DNA of 34,670 nucleotides from an uncultured Bacteroides sp. (GCA_947074275.1 CAMTPA010000031.1:1-34670), one strand, 5' to 3'. Shown: positions 7,173-16,317, numbered from the stretch's first letter. Notes: generated from the sequence alone by a model not told the origin. Program-made: numbers and translations.

Positions 7173-9236
7173 ATGTATAATATAATCCAATTAAACGACA
7201 AAAGTTTGCCGGAACTTCAAGCTATCGCTCAAGAACTTGGTATTAAAAAAGCCGAGTCATTCAAAAAAGAAGAGCTTGTATATAAGATTCTTGACGAACA
7301 AGCTATTGTGGGAGCTACACGCAAAGTGGCTGCCGACAAACTAAAAGAAGAACGCAAGGAAGATAAGAAAAAACGTCCGAAAGCAGCACCCAAAAAAGAG
7401 GAAAAAAAAGCGGCTACTGCCCCTACTGCCGAAAAAGGAAATGTGAAAGCTGCGCCAAAACCAAAGGCACCAGCCAAAAAAGATAATAAAAAGCCTGAGG
7501 AGGTAAAAACCGAGGTAGCAAAAACGGATGCGCCAGAAGCCAAAGAAACAGCGACAGTGGCCGCTCCCAACAATGCACCCAAAAAGAAGCCAGTGCGCAC
7601 GAAGAAAGAACCTGCTCCCAAAGCAGAACCAATAGCCCCTGAGCAAGAAGAGATTGTAAAGGTTGAAAACAACCAGCCTGCTGCCAAACCAGAAAAGAAA
7701 CAACAGCCCACAACTGAGGAAAAAAAAGCGGTAGTCAACGCTCCCGAAGCTTTGGCTACTGAGGAGGCTAAACCTGTAAAAGCAGCACCAGCCGACGACT
7801 TCATTCCTATCGAAGACCTTCCTTCCGAAAAGTTTGAACTTCCTACCGAATTGCTTGGTAAGTTTGAATCGACCAAAACGGAAACCAATGTTCCAGCAGT
7901 GGTTCAAAAAAATGAGCAGCAAACTGCGCCTCAGCGTCCTCGCATTGCTCGTCAGGCCAACAACAATAACAATAATAACAACAATGCGCCTAAAAACGCA
8001 CCTGTTGCCCCACAACAACGCCCGCCACAACAGCGTCCTGCACAAAACCAACCCGAATACAATCAGCCTCAACCACAAGAACGAAAAATGGTAGAGCGCG
8101 AAAGACCTTATGAGTTCGACGATATTCTTACAGGTACAGGTGTATTGGAGATTATGCAAGATGGATATGGTTTTTTGCGTTCGTCCGATTACAATTACCT
8201 CTCTTCGCCCGATGATATTTATGTATCTCAATCGCAAATCAAACTATTTGGGCTAAAAACAGGTGATGTGGTAGAAGGGGTCATTCGTCCTCCCAAAGAA
8301 GGCGAGAAATATTTTCCATTGGTAAAAGTGTACAAAATCAATGGACGTGATGCCGCTTTCGTGCGCGACCGTGTTCCATTCGACCACTTAACTCCACTGT
8401 TTCCCGAAGAAAAATTCAGACTTTGCAAAGGTGGTTACTCCGACTCTATGTCTGCTCGTGTAGTCGACCTTTTTGCACCTATCGGAAAAGGACAACGTGC
8501 GCTTATTGTGGCACAACCCAAAACGGGTAAAACCATCTTAATGAAAGAGATAGCAAATGCCATCGCTGCCAATCACCCTGAGGTATATATGATAATGCTA
8601 CTCATTGACGAACGCCCTGAAGAGGTGACCGATATGGCTCGTAGCGTAAATGCCGAAGTGATAGCTTCTACTTTTGATGAACCAGCAGAACGTCACGTGA
8701 AAATTGCAGGTATCGTACTCGAAAAAGCCAAACGATTGGTGGAGTGTGGACACGATGTGGTGATTTTCTTGGATTCAATCACACGCTTGGCACGTGCTTA
8801 CAACACGGTATCGCCTGCATCAGGCAAGGTTTTATCGGGCGGTGTAGATGCCAATGCGCTGCACAAACCCAAACGCTTCTTCGGAGCTGCTCGTAACATC
8901 GAGAATGGCGGTTCGCTCACCATCATTGCTACGGCACTGATTGATACAGGTTCTAAAATGGATGAAGTTATCTTTGAAGAATTTAAAGGAACGGGCAATA
9001 TGGAACTTCAACTCGATCGCAACTTGTCTAACAAACGTATCTTCCCTGCTGTCAACATTGTAGCTTCGAGCACGCGTCGCGATGATTTGTTGCTTGATAA
9101 AACAACTCTTGACCGAATGTGGATATTGCGTAAATACTTGGCAGATATGAACCCGATTGAAGCGATGACATTCGTAAAAGACCGTTTAGAAAAAACAAGA
9201 GACAACGAAGAGTTTTTGATGAGTATGAATAGCTAA
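7173..9236 (+). CDS. rho: Transcription termination factor Rho with long disordered insertion
   Basis: Rho is the hexameric RNA-dependent ATPase that ends transcription. The 687-residue protein has the N-terminal helical domain (1-45), a low-complexity Lys/Ala/Pro/Glu/Gln-rich region (about 50-310) with nine Asn in a row at 263-271, the cold-shock-like RNA-binding domain (about 315-395) and the ATPase. Walker A P-K-T-G-K-T is at 449-454, Walker B V-V-I-F-L-D at 529-534, the Q-loop region H-K-P-K-R-F-F-G near 564-571 and the R-loop G-T-G-N-M-E-L near 606-612. E. coli Rho is 419 residues, so the excess is the insertion, which is typical of Bacteroidota. In Bacteroides thetaiotaomicron such a disordered region has been linked to Rho phase separation and gut fitness. 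No Shine-Dalgarno precedes the ATG. Confidence 0.98.
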   Translation: MYNIIQLNDKSLPELQAIAQELGIKKAESFKKEELVYKILDEQAIVGATRKVAADKLKEERKEDKKKRPKAAPKKEEKKAATAPTAEKGNVKAAPKPKAPAKKDNKKPEEVKTEVAKTDAPEAKETATVAAPNNAPKKKPVRTKKEPAPKAEPIAPEQEEIVKVENNQPAAKPEKKQQPTTEEKKAVVNAPEALATEEAKPVKAAPADDFIPIEDLPSEKFELPTELLGKFESTKTETNVPAVVQKNEQQTAPQRPRIARQANNNNNNNNNAPKNAPVAPQQRPPQQRPAQNQPEYNQPQPQERKMVERERPYEFDDILTGTGVLEIMQDGYGFLRSSDYNYLSSPDDIYVSQSQIKLFGLKTGDVVEGVIRPPKEGEKYFPLVKVYKINGRDAAFVRDRVPFDHLTPLFPEEKFRLCKGGYSDSMSARVVDLFAPIGKGQRALIVAQPKTGKTILMKEIANAIAANHPEVYMIMLLIDERPEEVTDMARSVNAEVIASTFDEPAERHVKIAGIVLEKAKRLVECGHDVVIFLDSITRLARAYNTVSPASGKVLSGGVDANALHKPKRFFGAARNIENGGSLTIIATALIDTGSKMDEVIFEEFKGTGNMELQLDRNLSNKRIFPAVNIVASSTRRDDLLLDKTTLDRMWILRKYLADMNPIEAMTFVKDRLEKTRDNEEFLMSMNS

Positions 9237-9257
9237 ATACTCTACACATAAATTACC

Positions 9258-9301
9258 AAAGCGTGCAATAAGCCTGTGAGTGAGGCTATTGCACGCTTTT
9301 T
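9258..9301 (+). terminator. Rho-independent terminator of rho
   Basis: AAAGCGTGCAATA plus GCC (9258-9274, one bulged A) pairs with GGC plus TATTGCACGCTTT (9284-9299) around a 9-nt loop, followed by TTTTT (9297-9301). It begins 21 bases after the rho stop codon. Confidence 0.9.
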
Positions 9302-9433
9302 GTGTCAGCACATTTTCATTATCACACGTACTGTTTGTATTTTACTATGAATCAAATATTTTCGATAATTGATAATCTTCGATATAAATGTAAAATGACA
9401 AAACAAAAAGGTGTAAGTTATAGGAGTTTTTCG

Positions 9434-9441
9434 TAAATTTG
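9434..9441 (+). promoter_or_regulatory. -7 box of ffh
   Basis: TAAATTTG matches TAnnTTTG and lies 58 bp before the ffh start. No clear TTTG was found 19-21 bp upstream, so only the -7 element is supported. Confidence 0.45.
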
Positions 9442-9499
9442 CAACCTAATTTGCCCAAGCAAGGGAGATTGTAAAACCGTAATTAGTAAATAAATAGAT

Positions 9500-10822
9500 A
9501 TGTTCGATAATTTAAGCGAAAGATTAGAGAGATCGTTTAAGATTCTGAAGGGTGAAGGCAAAATCACCGAAATCAATGTTGCAGAAACATTGAAAGATGT
9601 TCGCAAGGCTCTTTTGGATGCCGATGTGAACTACAAGGTAGCCAAAAACTTTACTGATACTGTAAAGGTGAAAGCAATGGGGCAAAACGTGCTCACAGCA
9701 GTAAAACCCAGTCAGTTAATGGTAAAAATCGTTCACGATGAACTAACCCAGCTAATGGGTGGCGAAACGGTTGATGTAAACCTTGACGGAAAACCAGCAG
9801 TAATCCTGATGTCGGGATTGCAAGGTTCGGGTAAGACAACATTCTCAGGCAAATTAGCCCGTATGCTAAAAAGCAAAAAGAGTCGTCGTCCTCTATTGGT
9901 TGCCTGCGACGTGTATCGCCCCGCCGCAATCGAACAGCTTCGTGTTCTTGCCGAACAAATAGGTGTACCTATGTATTCGGAGCCCGATAGCAAAAATCCA
10001 GTCGAAATTGCAAAAAACGCAATTCAAGAAGCAAAAGCAAAAGGCTATGATTTGGTTATAGTCGACACGGCTGGTCGCCTTGCTATTGATGAGGATATGA
10101 TGAACGAGATTGCAGCTATCAAAGATGCAATCAACCCTAATGAAATATTGTTTGTAGTCGATTCAATGACTGGTCAAGACGCTGTAAACACAGCGAAGGA
10201 GTTTAATGAGCGACTTGACTTTAACGGTGTGGTATTGACAAAACTCGACGGTGACACCCGCGGTGGTGCTGCACTTTCTATTCGTTCGGTTGTAAACAAG
10301 CCTATTAAGTTTGTAGGTACTGGCGAAAAACTTGATGCCATCGACCAATTCCACCCTTCACGTATGGCCGACCGTATTCTTGGTATGGGCGACATCGTTT
10401 CGCTTGTAGAACGCGCCCAAGAGCAATACGATGAAGAAGAGGCAAAACGTTTGCAAAAGAAAATTGCAAAGAATCAATTTGACTTTAACGACTTCTTGAG
10501 CCAAATTGCACAAATCAAGAAAATGGGTAATTTGAAAGATTTAGCATCGATGATTCCTGGTGTAGGTAAGGCTATTAAAGATGTTGACATCGACGATAAT
10601 GCTTTCAAAAGTATTGAAGCCATTATTCACTCAATGACCCCAGCCGAGCGATCTAATCCAGAATTACTGAATGGTTCACGCCGCCAGCGCATCGCCAAAG
10701 GTAGTGGTACTACTATTCAAGAGGTAAACCGCCTATTAAAACAGTTCGATCAAACTCGTAAAATGATGAAGATGGTAACTGGAAGCAAAATGGGTAAGAT
10801 GATGCCTAAAATGAAAAAATAA
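9500..10822 (+). CDS. ffh: Signal recognition particle GTPase Ffh
   Basis: Ffh binds 4.5S RNA and hydrophobic signal sequences on nascent chains and delivers ribosomes to FtsY at the membrane. The 440 residues comprise the N domain (1-~85), the G domain with G-L-Q-G-S-G-K-T at 106-113, D-V-Y-R-P-A-A, V-D-T-A-G-R and T-K-L-D-G-D-T-R-G-G-A, and the Met-rich M domain from about 300, ending K-M-M-K-M-V-T-G-S-K-M-G-K-M-M. The length is normal for the family. The gene stands alone between its own -7 box and a strong hairpin. Confidence 0.98.
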   Translation: MFDNLSERLERSFKILKGEGKITEINVAETLKDVRKALLDADVNYKVAKNFTDTVKVKAMGQNVLTAVKPSQLMVKIVHDELTQLMGGETVDVNLDGKPAVILMSGLQGSGKTTFSGKLARMLKSKKSRRPLLVACDVYRPAAIEQLRVLAEQIGVPMYSEPDSKNPVEIAKNAIQEAKAKGYDLVIVDTAGRLAIDEDMMNEIAAIKDAINPNEILFVVDSMTGQDAVNTAKEFNERLDFNGVVLTKLDGDTRGGAALSIRSVVNKPIKFVGTGEKLDAIDQFHPSRMADRILGMGDIVSLVERAQEQYDEEEAKRLQKKIAKNQFDFNDFLSQIAQIKKMGNLKDLASMIPGVGKAIKDVDIDDNAFKSIEAIIHSMTPAERSNPELLNGSRRQRIAKGSGTTIQEVNRLLKQFDQTRKMMKMVTGSKMGKMMPKMKK

Positions 10823-10841
10823 TCTGTAAGAACTTCATTAT

Positions 10842-10888
10842 AACAAATGGGTGAATGTGATATTTTCTATCACATTCACCCATTTGTT
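10842..10888 (+). terminator. Terminator hairpin after ffh (21-bp perfect stem)
   Basis: The arms 10842-10862 and 10868-10888 are perfectly complementary over 21 bp with loop TTTTC. The plus-strand tail is TATATAG, weak in T, so termination may rely on the stem length. It starts 19 bases after the ffh stop codon. Confidence 0.8.
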
Positions 10889-10962
10889 TATATAGGAATG
10901 CCCACACAACAGTGTTCTAAGTGACATTCTTAAATATATCATCAAAAAAGTTAGTGTTTACT

Positions 10963-10993
10963 ATTGTATATATCAAAATAATATCTACCTTTG
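10963..10993 (+). promoter_or_regulatory. Promoter of tRNA-Asp
   Basis: ATTG (10963-10966) and TACCTTTG (10986-10993) are 19 bp apart, fitting the Bacteroidota consensus. The -7 box is the same TACCTTTG as in the tRNA-Cys promoter. The tRNA starts 34 bp downstream. Confidence 0.8.
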
Positions 10994-11027
10994 CAGCCGT
11001 AATCAAGAGAGGTTATATAAAATATTT

Positions 11028-11101
11028 GGTGCGTTAGTTCAGTTGGTTAGAATACATGCCTGTCACGCATGGGGTCACGGGTTCGAGTCCCGTACGCACC
11101 G
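11028..11101 (+). tRNA. tRNA-Asp (anticodon GTC)
   Basis: A 74-nt cloverleaf with acceptor GGTGCGT/ACGCACC, anticodon loop CTGTCAC (anticodon GTC), T arm around GGTTCGAGTCC and discriminator G, as usual for tRNA-Asp. The CCA end is not encoded. Confidence 0.96.
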
Positions 11102-11104
11102 CTC

Positions 11105-11138
11105 AAGAGGATACATTATAAATGTATCCTCTTTTTTT
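11105..11138 (+). terminator. Rho-independent terminator of tRNA-Asp
   Basis: AAGAGGATACATT (11105-11117) and AATGTATCCTCTT (11121-11133) form a 13-bp stem with a 3-nt loop and continue into T7 (11132-11138). It begins 4 bases after the tRNA. Confidence 0.92.
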
Positions 11139-11222
11139 ATCCTATAATTTACCTGTACTTAATAAAACCTTTTAAGTTGCCTGCTTGTTCCTTGTTTATT
11201 AAACTTTTAAATAGATAGTACA

Positions 11223-11516
11223 ATGAATGCAGAAAATCAATTATCCGACTTAGCTAAAACTGACTATTTGGTTTTTATTTTTTTCTATGCAGATTGGTGT
11301 CCCCATTACGAGTGGATTGAAGAAGCACTTCATACTTATGAGCGAAAAACAGTGAAATATGTTCAGGTCAATATCGAACAAAATAAATTGCTGGCAGAAT
11401 CATACAATGTAGAAAGTGTGCCTACTTTTCTTTTAATGCACCACAACCACGAATTATGGCGTAAGATTAGCGACATTACAATAGATGAATTGCGCTTGGT
11501 TTTAAGTGAGTTTTAA
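11223..11516 (+). CDS. Thioredoxin-like protein with single-Cys CPHY motif
   Basis: The 97-residue protein has the thioredoxin fold outline: F-F-Y-A-D-W-C-P-H-Y-E-W at the active-site position and the cis-proline V-P-T-F at about residue 66. The usual CGPC is replaced by C-P-H-Y, so the resolving cysteine is absent (TGT CCC CAT TAC in the DNA). It has no signal peptide and is probably cytoplasmic. A monothiol thioredoxin cannot carry out normal dithiol reduction alone; glutathione-like exchange, peroxidase or chaperone-type roles are options. Its stop codon shares TTAA with the stop of the convergent regulator gene. No clear Shine-Dalgarno or promoter was found. Confidence 0.8.
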   Translation: MNAENQLSDLAKTDYLVFIFFYADWCPHYEWIEEALHTYERKTVKYVQVNIEQNKLLAESYNVESVPTFLLMHHNHELWRKISDITIDELRLVLSEF

Positions 11517-12673
11517 GAGAGAATACCATTCAATGTTCGATACTCTGAAGGCGTACAACCTTTAATTAGCTTAAACTGCCTGGATATGTTTTTGCTATCG
11601 GTAAGCCCGATGCGTAGAGCTATTTCAGTAATGGTATCAGAGCTATTGAGTAGCATATAAGCAAATTTTTCAATACGAAGTTTAAAGATATAAGCATAGA
11701 TTGAACTTCCTGTTACTCGCTTGAACTTAATTTCTAATAGCCTGCGTGATAAGGGGACAAGTTTCTGCAAATCGTTTACACACAACTTGTCATCAATGTG
11801 GCTGTGGATATATTTGAGTAATACAACAATGTCCCGATCGTCAGCAGCAAAAATATCGGTAGATTGTCGAGTGACAATGTGTGTAGGAGCCACCACTATG
11901 TCGCACAAAGGCACTGTTTTATCAGCGAGATAAGCATCTATTAGCTCTGCTACCTCATATCCACCTCTCGCTACCGATTGGTGGATGGAAGAGATAGAGG
12001 GAGAAGCAAGTGAACAGACAGCCTCATCATTATCTACCCCCAAAAGAGCAATATCTTCTGGAATTTTAACGCCGTGTTGATTGCAAATTTCGGTGATATG
12101 ATGAGCTTGGTTGTCATCGCAAGCCATAAGAGCTACGGGTTTGGGTAGGTGCTGTAACCAATCAATTAAATTATCGGGTTCGTAATACCACAAAGTTTTA
12201 AATGACTCATTTATATATTCGTAATACCTAAAGATTTTCTCCTTATTGAGTTTCTCTTTGAATCCTTCACATCGTTCATCCGACCATACTATATCTTTAA
12301 AACCATAGAATGCAAAGTTCTTATATCCCTTCTTGATGAAATAATCGGCGCCCATTTCTCCAGCTAAATAATGATTGCCTGTAATGTTGGGAATAGTCTG
12401 AAATCGCCTTTTAAAATCCTGAGCAATTGCAATAATGCCATACTTATTAAAAATCGCCACGTTGTCTTCGGGATAAAACTGCCCAATGATGGCATCCGCT
12501 TTCCAGTTCAATGCCCAGCTAAGCACCCCTTCTATTCCATTCACCTCACGATAAGACAACGGCATCTTGCACAACACCCACGGAGTATGCGTTTTAGAAT
12601 ATTCAACAATCCCTTTCAAAAGCATTTTTGCATATTCCTCCGAGAAATCTGTCAACAAGATAAGCCGTGCCAT
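11513..12673 (-). CDS. XylR-type AraC-family transcriptional regulator
   Basis: The 386-residue cytoplasmic protein joins a LacI/periplasmic-binding-protein-like sugar sensor (about 3-275; M-A-C-D-D-N-Q-A at the hinge and L-G-V-D-N-D) to a C-terminal AraC-type double helix-turn-helix (about 285-383; D-L-Q-K-L-V-P-L-S-R-R-L-L-E and I-A-L-R-I-G-L-T-D). This is the architecture of E. coli XylR. It is the last gene of the mannan locus, 85 bp after the GH2 gene, and probably controls it by sensing an internalised sugar such as mannobiose or mannosylglucose; the ligand is inferred. A TATTTTTG box (12711-12718) 37 bp before the ATG could give it a separate promoter. No hybrid two-component or ECF-type regulator is present. 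Confidence 0.88.
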   Translation of the reverse strand: MARLILLTDFSEEYAKMLLKGIVEYSKTHTPWVLCKMPLSYREVNGIEGVLSWALNWKADAIIGQFYPEDNVAIFNKYGIIAIAQDFKRRFQTIPNITGNHYLAGEMGADYFIKKGYKNFAFYGFKDIVWSDERCEGFKEKLNKEKIFRYYEYINESFKTLWYYEPDNLIDWLQHLPKPVALMACDDNQAHHITEICNQHGVKIPEDIALLGVDNDEAVCSLASPSISSIHQSVARGGYEVAELIDAYLADKTVPLCDIVVAPTHIVTRQSTDIFAADDRDIVVLLKYIHSHIDDKLCVNDLQKLVPLSRRLLEIKFKRVTGSSIYAYIFKLRIEKFAYMLLNSSDTITEIALRIGLTDSKNISRQFKLIKGCTPSEYRTLNGILS

Positions 12674-12758
12674 AGTATCGTTTTTTAGATGGGTTTTAAA
12701 AGAATTATCCCAAAAATAAAAATAATTTCTTTTATCAATTCATTCTGACGAGCCTGAT

Positions 12759-15368
12759 TTACTCCAAATTCACATTTTCTTCTTTTATATTCCAACCTCT
12801 TACTTGCAAAAAGGCTGTCTTCTTATCTATCAGTTGTGGGTTGACCTTGCAAATAATTGTTTTTTTCTCATTTGGCATCAAACTAAAATAATTGTCTTCC
12901 CAGTAGACTGGATAAATCACTCCACCTTGCTCATTCTTTAATAGTAGTTCCACAAAAAAGATGATTTCCTGTCCTGCATTTTCAAGCTCAAACATCAAAT
13001 ATTCAGCATTATCAGATGCAAAAGGCTTTATTTTAAGATTAGCAGAAGCGAGAGCTCTTAGCGATTTGAAATCACTGTAAGAATCAAGAGGAGTGCCCAC
13101 CCAATTGGTTTTTTCCCATTGATAAGTATCATCGGTATCGGAAAGGACATAGAAATTATCGGCTATTTCACCTCCTGTTTTGGTGTATAAAGTCAACTTC
13201 AAGAAAGTATTCCCTTTTTCTCTTTTCAATTCTATAAGCTTTTCAGCATCATTTTCCTCTATCGAAAATGTTATTTCTTTCTGAAAAATCAATTTAGAAT
13301 CGATGGTATAGAGCTGTATCAAAGCTTTCAAATCATTCTGCGACTCGAGCAATTCATTGACTGCATACACAGAATGGTCTTTGTAATTGTAAATCAGCTG
13401 ACAAGGAACATTTCCCTTTCGCACACCATAATAAGCAGGAGTGGGAATGTTATAATAATCGTAAAGCTGCCAATACATAGATGGCCAAGCCGAATTGAGC
13501 ATCCATTGCACAATACCTGTTCCCTCTTTTTTATTTATGCGAAAAGCCTCAAACATACTTTTGGTTGCTTCATAATTGAGCCAATGCGCACTTTTCAGAT
13601 AAGTATCCAAGTCTTTTGCTTCACCCAACTTCGCATCAATGATTTTTGTCATCGTTTTCATTGTATTCATATCGGTAGTAGAAGTGGTACAATGGTAATC
13701 CCACGATTTTCCCATAGGCCATAGTTCGGCTTGTGGTACAATGCGTATTATGGATTCATAAACAGGAATGCTCGGTCCGGGACTGGTTTCTGTATTAAAT
13801 CCAAATGCTCCACCGTATAGAGTGTCGATATACCAGTAATTAGGACCCACATATTCGTAAGGGCCATTCATCTTAGTGCCTGTTGGTCCGCTTATCTCGC
13901 TCACCAATGTTTTTGCTGCACCAATGTATGGGCGATTGTCCAATTCTGTTGCAAGCTGAATGTATTTCTTCTCTAATTCAGGATGAGGGAGTTTATCACT
14001 TCCTACCATCCAAGCCACCACACTGGGGTGATTTCTTAACCAAATCACTTGATCGTGAAAATATTGTGCCAGTAGGCTTATGTTGTGCTCAGAATAGATA
14101 CAACCAAATTCATTATCAGGAATGTTCATATAAGCCTCCCACTCCCATTGACACGACCATCCAACCAGTGCCAACAATCCATATCGGTCACACAAATCGT
14201 AAATATTCTGACTTGTTCCCCAGATGTTTTCAAAACGGATTGAGTTTAAGTTCATATCTTTCACATAATTCACTTGCAGCTCATTGCTTTGTGGCGTATC
14301 ACGCAAAAATATATCATCAGTCCATCCTGCACTTTTTATAAGTACTTTCTTTCCATTCAACATAATGCCCTTATGCCCTTCTGAAGTAGTGTAAGTTTCT
14401 ATCTGCCGTATACCGAAAGTAACATCCTCTTGATCTGACACCTCATCATTAATCACGAATGCTAAGTCAAGATTATAAAGTTCTGGAGTTCCAAGTGTAT
14501 TGCACCACCACAAACGGGGTTGCTCGATACGAAGTTGTGGAACGTCCTGTGGGGACAACCTTACATTCTTGACTTCATTAGCATTCAGTGACAGCGGTAT
14601 AGAGAACGAAATATTTTCAATGCTTCCTTTAAGCAACCCCTCAACGGGTTTGTCAGACAGATTATCAAGTTGAACATCAATAAAAATATCTGCTTCATCG
14701 AGTGTTTTGGTATTCACTTCGGTATACACCCAAGTGTTTTGCATTGCAACGTCGCCAATTGCAACAATCTTTACCTCACGAAATATACCCATACTTTCGT
14801 CTAAAGGGCGAGGATTCCAATCAACAAATCCAATATTGGGTTCACCATCTTGAGCGCGAAACACCTCTACTGCCAACACATTCTCAGTTTTCACATAGGG
14901 TGTGATATTAAAATCGTAAGTACGAAATGTACCATAAGCACTATCCTGAGATGCTATTTGGATACCATTTAACCAAATGTTGGCACGATAATTTAACCCA
15001 TCAAACAACAGTTTTATATTTTTATCTTTATCAGAATCAGGTATCGAAAAAGTAGTTGTGTACCACCAAGAATCATCAAATATAATTCTATCTGCATACT
15101 GATAGTTAGTTCCTTCTAAAAGATTTCCATAAAGTCCGTTAGCCGTCAGCACTCCCATTATGGTAGATGGAACAGTAGCATCATACCAGCTTGAAGTAGG
15201 GATTTCACCTTCTGACAAGCTCTTTCCACCTTCTACCACTTTTGCAGAAGATTGAACTTTCCAGCCCTCACTCAACAACGTTGTATTTATTTTCCCTTGC
15301 GAATAAGCCATAAAATAAAAGCTTTGTATTATCAGTAAAAATGATAATAAAGTGTATTTCATCTTCAT
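12759..15368 (-). CDS. GH2 glycosidase, exo-glucosaminidase-like subgroup; candidate beta-mannosidase
   Basis: The 869-residue enzyme has a Sec signal peptide without lipobox cysteine (1-~24, ending A-Y-S-Q-G), so it is likely periplasmic. A jelly-roll (about 55-205) and an Ig-like domain precede the TIM barrel (about 325-620) and C-terminal beta domains. In place of the N-E acid/base motif of classic GH2 mannosidases it has V-G-S-D (D458), and the nucleophile is probably E527 in F-N-T-E-T-S. A Gly-Ser-Asp acid/base with this spacing is known from CsxA-type exo-beta-glucosaminidases. Its place in a mannan locus argues for beta-mannosidase activity, but specificity is open. It is 11 bp downstream of the ROK kinase gene, forming an operon with it. 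Confidence 0.85.
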   Translation of the reverse strand: MKMKYTLLSFLLIIQSFYFMAYSQGKINTTLLSEGWKVQSSAKVVEGGKSLSEGEIPTSSWYDATVPSTIMGVLTANGLYGNLLEGTNYQYADRIIFDDSWWYTTTFSIPDSDKDKNIKLLFDGLNYRANIWLNGIQIASQDSAYGTFRTYDFNITPYVKTENVLAVEVFRAQDGEPNIGFVDWNPRPLDESMGIFREVKIVAIGDVAMQNTWVYTEVNTKTLDEADIFIDVQLDNLSDKPVEGLLKGSIENISFSIPLSLNANEVKNVRLSPQDVPQLRIEQPRLWWCNTLGTPELYNLDLAFVINDEVSDQEDVTFGIRQIETYTTSEGHKGIMLNGKKVLIKSAGWTDDIFLRDTPQSNELQVNYVKDMNLNSIRFENIWGTSQNIYDLCDRYGLLALVGWSCQWEWEAYMNIPDNEFGCIYSEHNISLLAQYFHDQVIWLRNHPSVVAWMVGSDKLPHPELEKKYIQLATELDNRPYIGAAKTLVSEISGPTGTKMNGPYEYVGPNYWYIDTLYGGAFGFNTETSPGPSIPVYESIIRIVPQAELWPMGKSWDYHCTTSTTDMNTMKTMTKIIDAKLGEAKDLDTYLKSAHWLNYEATKSMFEAFRINKKEGTGIVQWMLNSAWPSMYWQLYDYYNIPTPAYYGVRKGNVPCQLIYNYKDHSVYAVNELLESQNDLKALIQLYTIDSKLIFQKEITFSIEENDAEKLIELKREKGNTFLKLTLYTKTGGEIADNFYVLSDTDDTYQWEKTNWVGTPLDSYSDFKSLRALASANLKIKPFASDNAEYLMFELENAGQEIIFFVELLLKNEQGGVIYPVYWEDNYFSLMPNEKKTIICKVNPQLIDKKTAFLQVRGWNIKEENVNLE

Positions 15369-15379
15369 AGTAAAAGGTT

Positions 15380-16228
15380 TTAAGTTCGATTATTATTAAT
15401 ACTCATATCCAAAGATGCTGCACCTAAAATAGCAATATCAGGATTTTCCGTTCGCTTAACCATAAGATTCTCTATTGTTTTAGGATATGGAAATGATTTC
15501 AAAACCTCGTAAACGCTATTGATAAAGTAAGGATAGGCATTGGATATACCTCCTCCAACAACGATTCCTTCAGGATCGTATGTAAACAGAATTGCTTTCA
15601 TTAGGTTGCCCAGATGAATACCATACTCTTTCCACACCGACAATGCCCACTTTTCGCCTTTACTTGCTTCGCAGCATATCCCCATAGCCGTACTATTGTG
15701 ATATTTAGTAAAAAAAGTGCTGCCACAATAGTCTTCAAACACTCCATCGAGGTAAGGAAGATCACCTATCTCGCCAGCTCCGCCATTGCTACCATTGTAT
15801 AAATGACTATTTAGAATAACCCCAGCACCAACTCCCGTTCCGAGCGTCAAACCTATCATATTATTCAGATTCCTTCCCAGCCCACAACGACTCTCGCCCA
15901 TCGCAAAACAATTGGCATCATTGTCTACAAATACAGGAATATTGAATCGGTCTTCAACTATTTCTTTCAATAACACCTCGCGCCAAGAGGGGATGTTGGT
16001 CACATTGTATACAATACCATTTTTTATATCGACAATTGATGGCACACCAATACCAATAGAGTAACAATCGGGAGTGACACACTCTTCCAGCTGTTCAAAA
16101 AAATAAGCGATTGACTTTTTAAACTCCATAGCCGATGGACTTGGAGCTATTTTTTTATTAATAATAACTCCATCAACCACCTGACCAATACGCATATTTG
16201 TTCCTCCTAAATCAATTCCTATCTTCAT
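15380..16228 (-). CDS. ROK-family sugar kinase lacking the zinc motif
   Basis: The 282-residue cytoplasmic protein begins M-K-I-G-I-D-L-G-G-T-N, the phosphate-binding signature of ROK kinases, and has the catalytic Asp in V-D-N-D-A-N (D104). The region L-T-L-G-T-G-V-G-A-G and G-A-G-E-I-G follows. Where typical ROK kinases have E-x-G-H and a CxCGxxGCxE zinc site, this one has E-I-G-D (153-156) and a single Y-C-G. In the pathway it may phosphorylate the glucose released by the GH130 enzyme, or mannose released by GH2; the substrate is inferred. AAAGGA precedes the ATG by about 6 bases. It is the first gene of the kinase-GH2-regulator unit. Confidence 0.85.
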   Translation of the reverse strand: MKIGIDLGGTNMRIGQVVDGVIINKKIAPSPSAMEFKKSIAYFFEQLEECVTPDCYSIGIGVPSIVDIKNGIVYNVTNIPSWREVLLKEIVEDRFNIPVFVDNDANCFAMGESRCGLGRNLNNMIGLTLGTGVGAGVILNSHLYNGSNGGAGEIGDLPYLDGVFEDYCGSTFFTKYHNSTAMGICCEASKGEKWALSVWKEYGIHLGNLMKAILFTYDPEGIVVGGGISNAYPYFINSVYEVLKSFPYPKTIENLMVKRTENPDIAILGAASLDMSINNNRT

Positions 16229-16282
16229 AACTATCCTTTTTTTATTTGCAAATGAAGTGATTTTAGTCTAATCGGAATAGGC

Positions 16283-16317
16283 ATTTTGCGTATATATTCC
16301 TTCAATATACGCAAAAT
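16283..16317. promoter_or_regulatory. 13-bp perfect inverted repeat upstream of the ROK gene
   Basis: ATTTTGCGTATAT (16283-16295) and ATATACGCAAAAT (16305-16317) are perfect inverted repeats around 9 nt, 55 bp upstream of the kinase start and downstream of the GH3 terminator. It could be an operator for the locus regulator or a second terminator for GH3. The low-T context on either side favours the operator reading slightly. Confidence 0.5.

Noticed and set aside
7229..8237. Long minus-strand open frames (219 and 298 codons) opposite rho
   Set aside because: They arise from the Lys/Ala/Pro-rich codons of the rho insertion; their translations are low-complexity Phe/Leu/Ser-rich with no domain.
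12674..12758. Strong separate promoter for the regulator gene
   Set aside because: A TATTTTTG box exists but the upstream TTG spacing (17 bp) is poor, so it is mentioned only in the gene entry.
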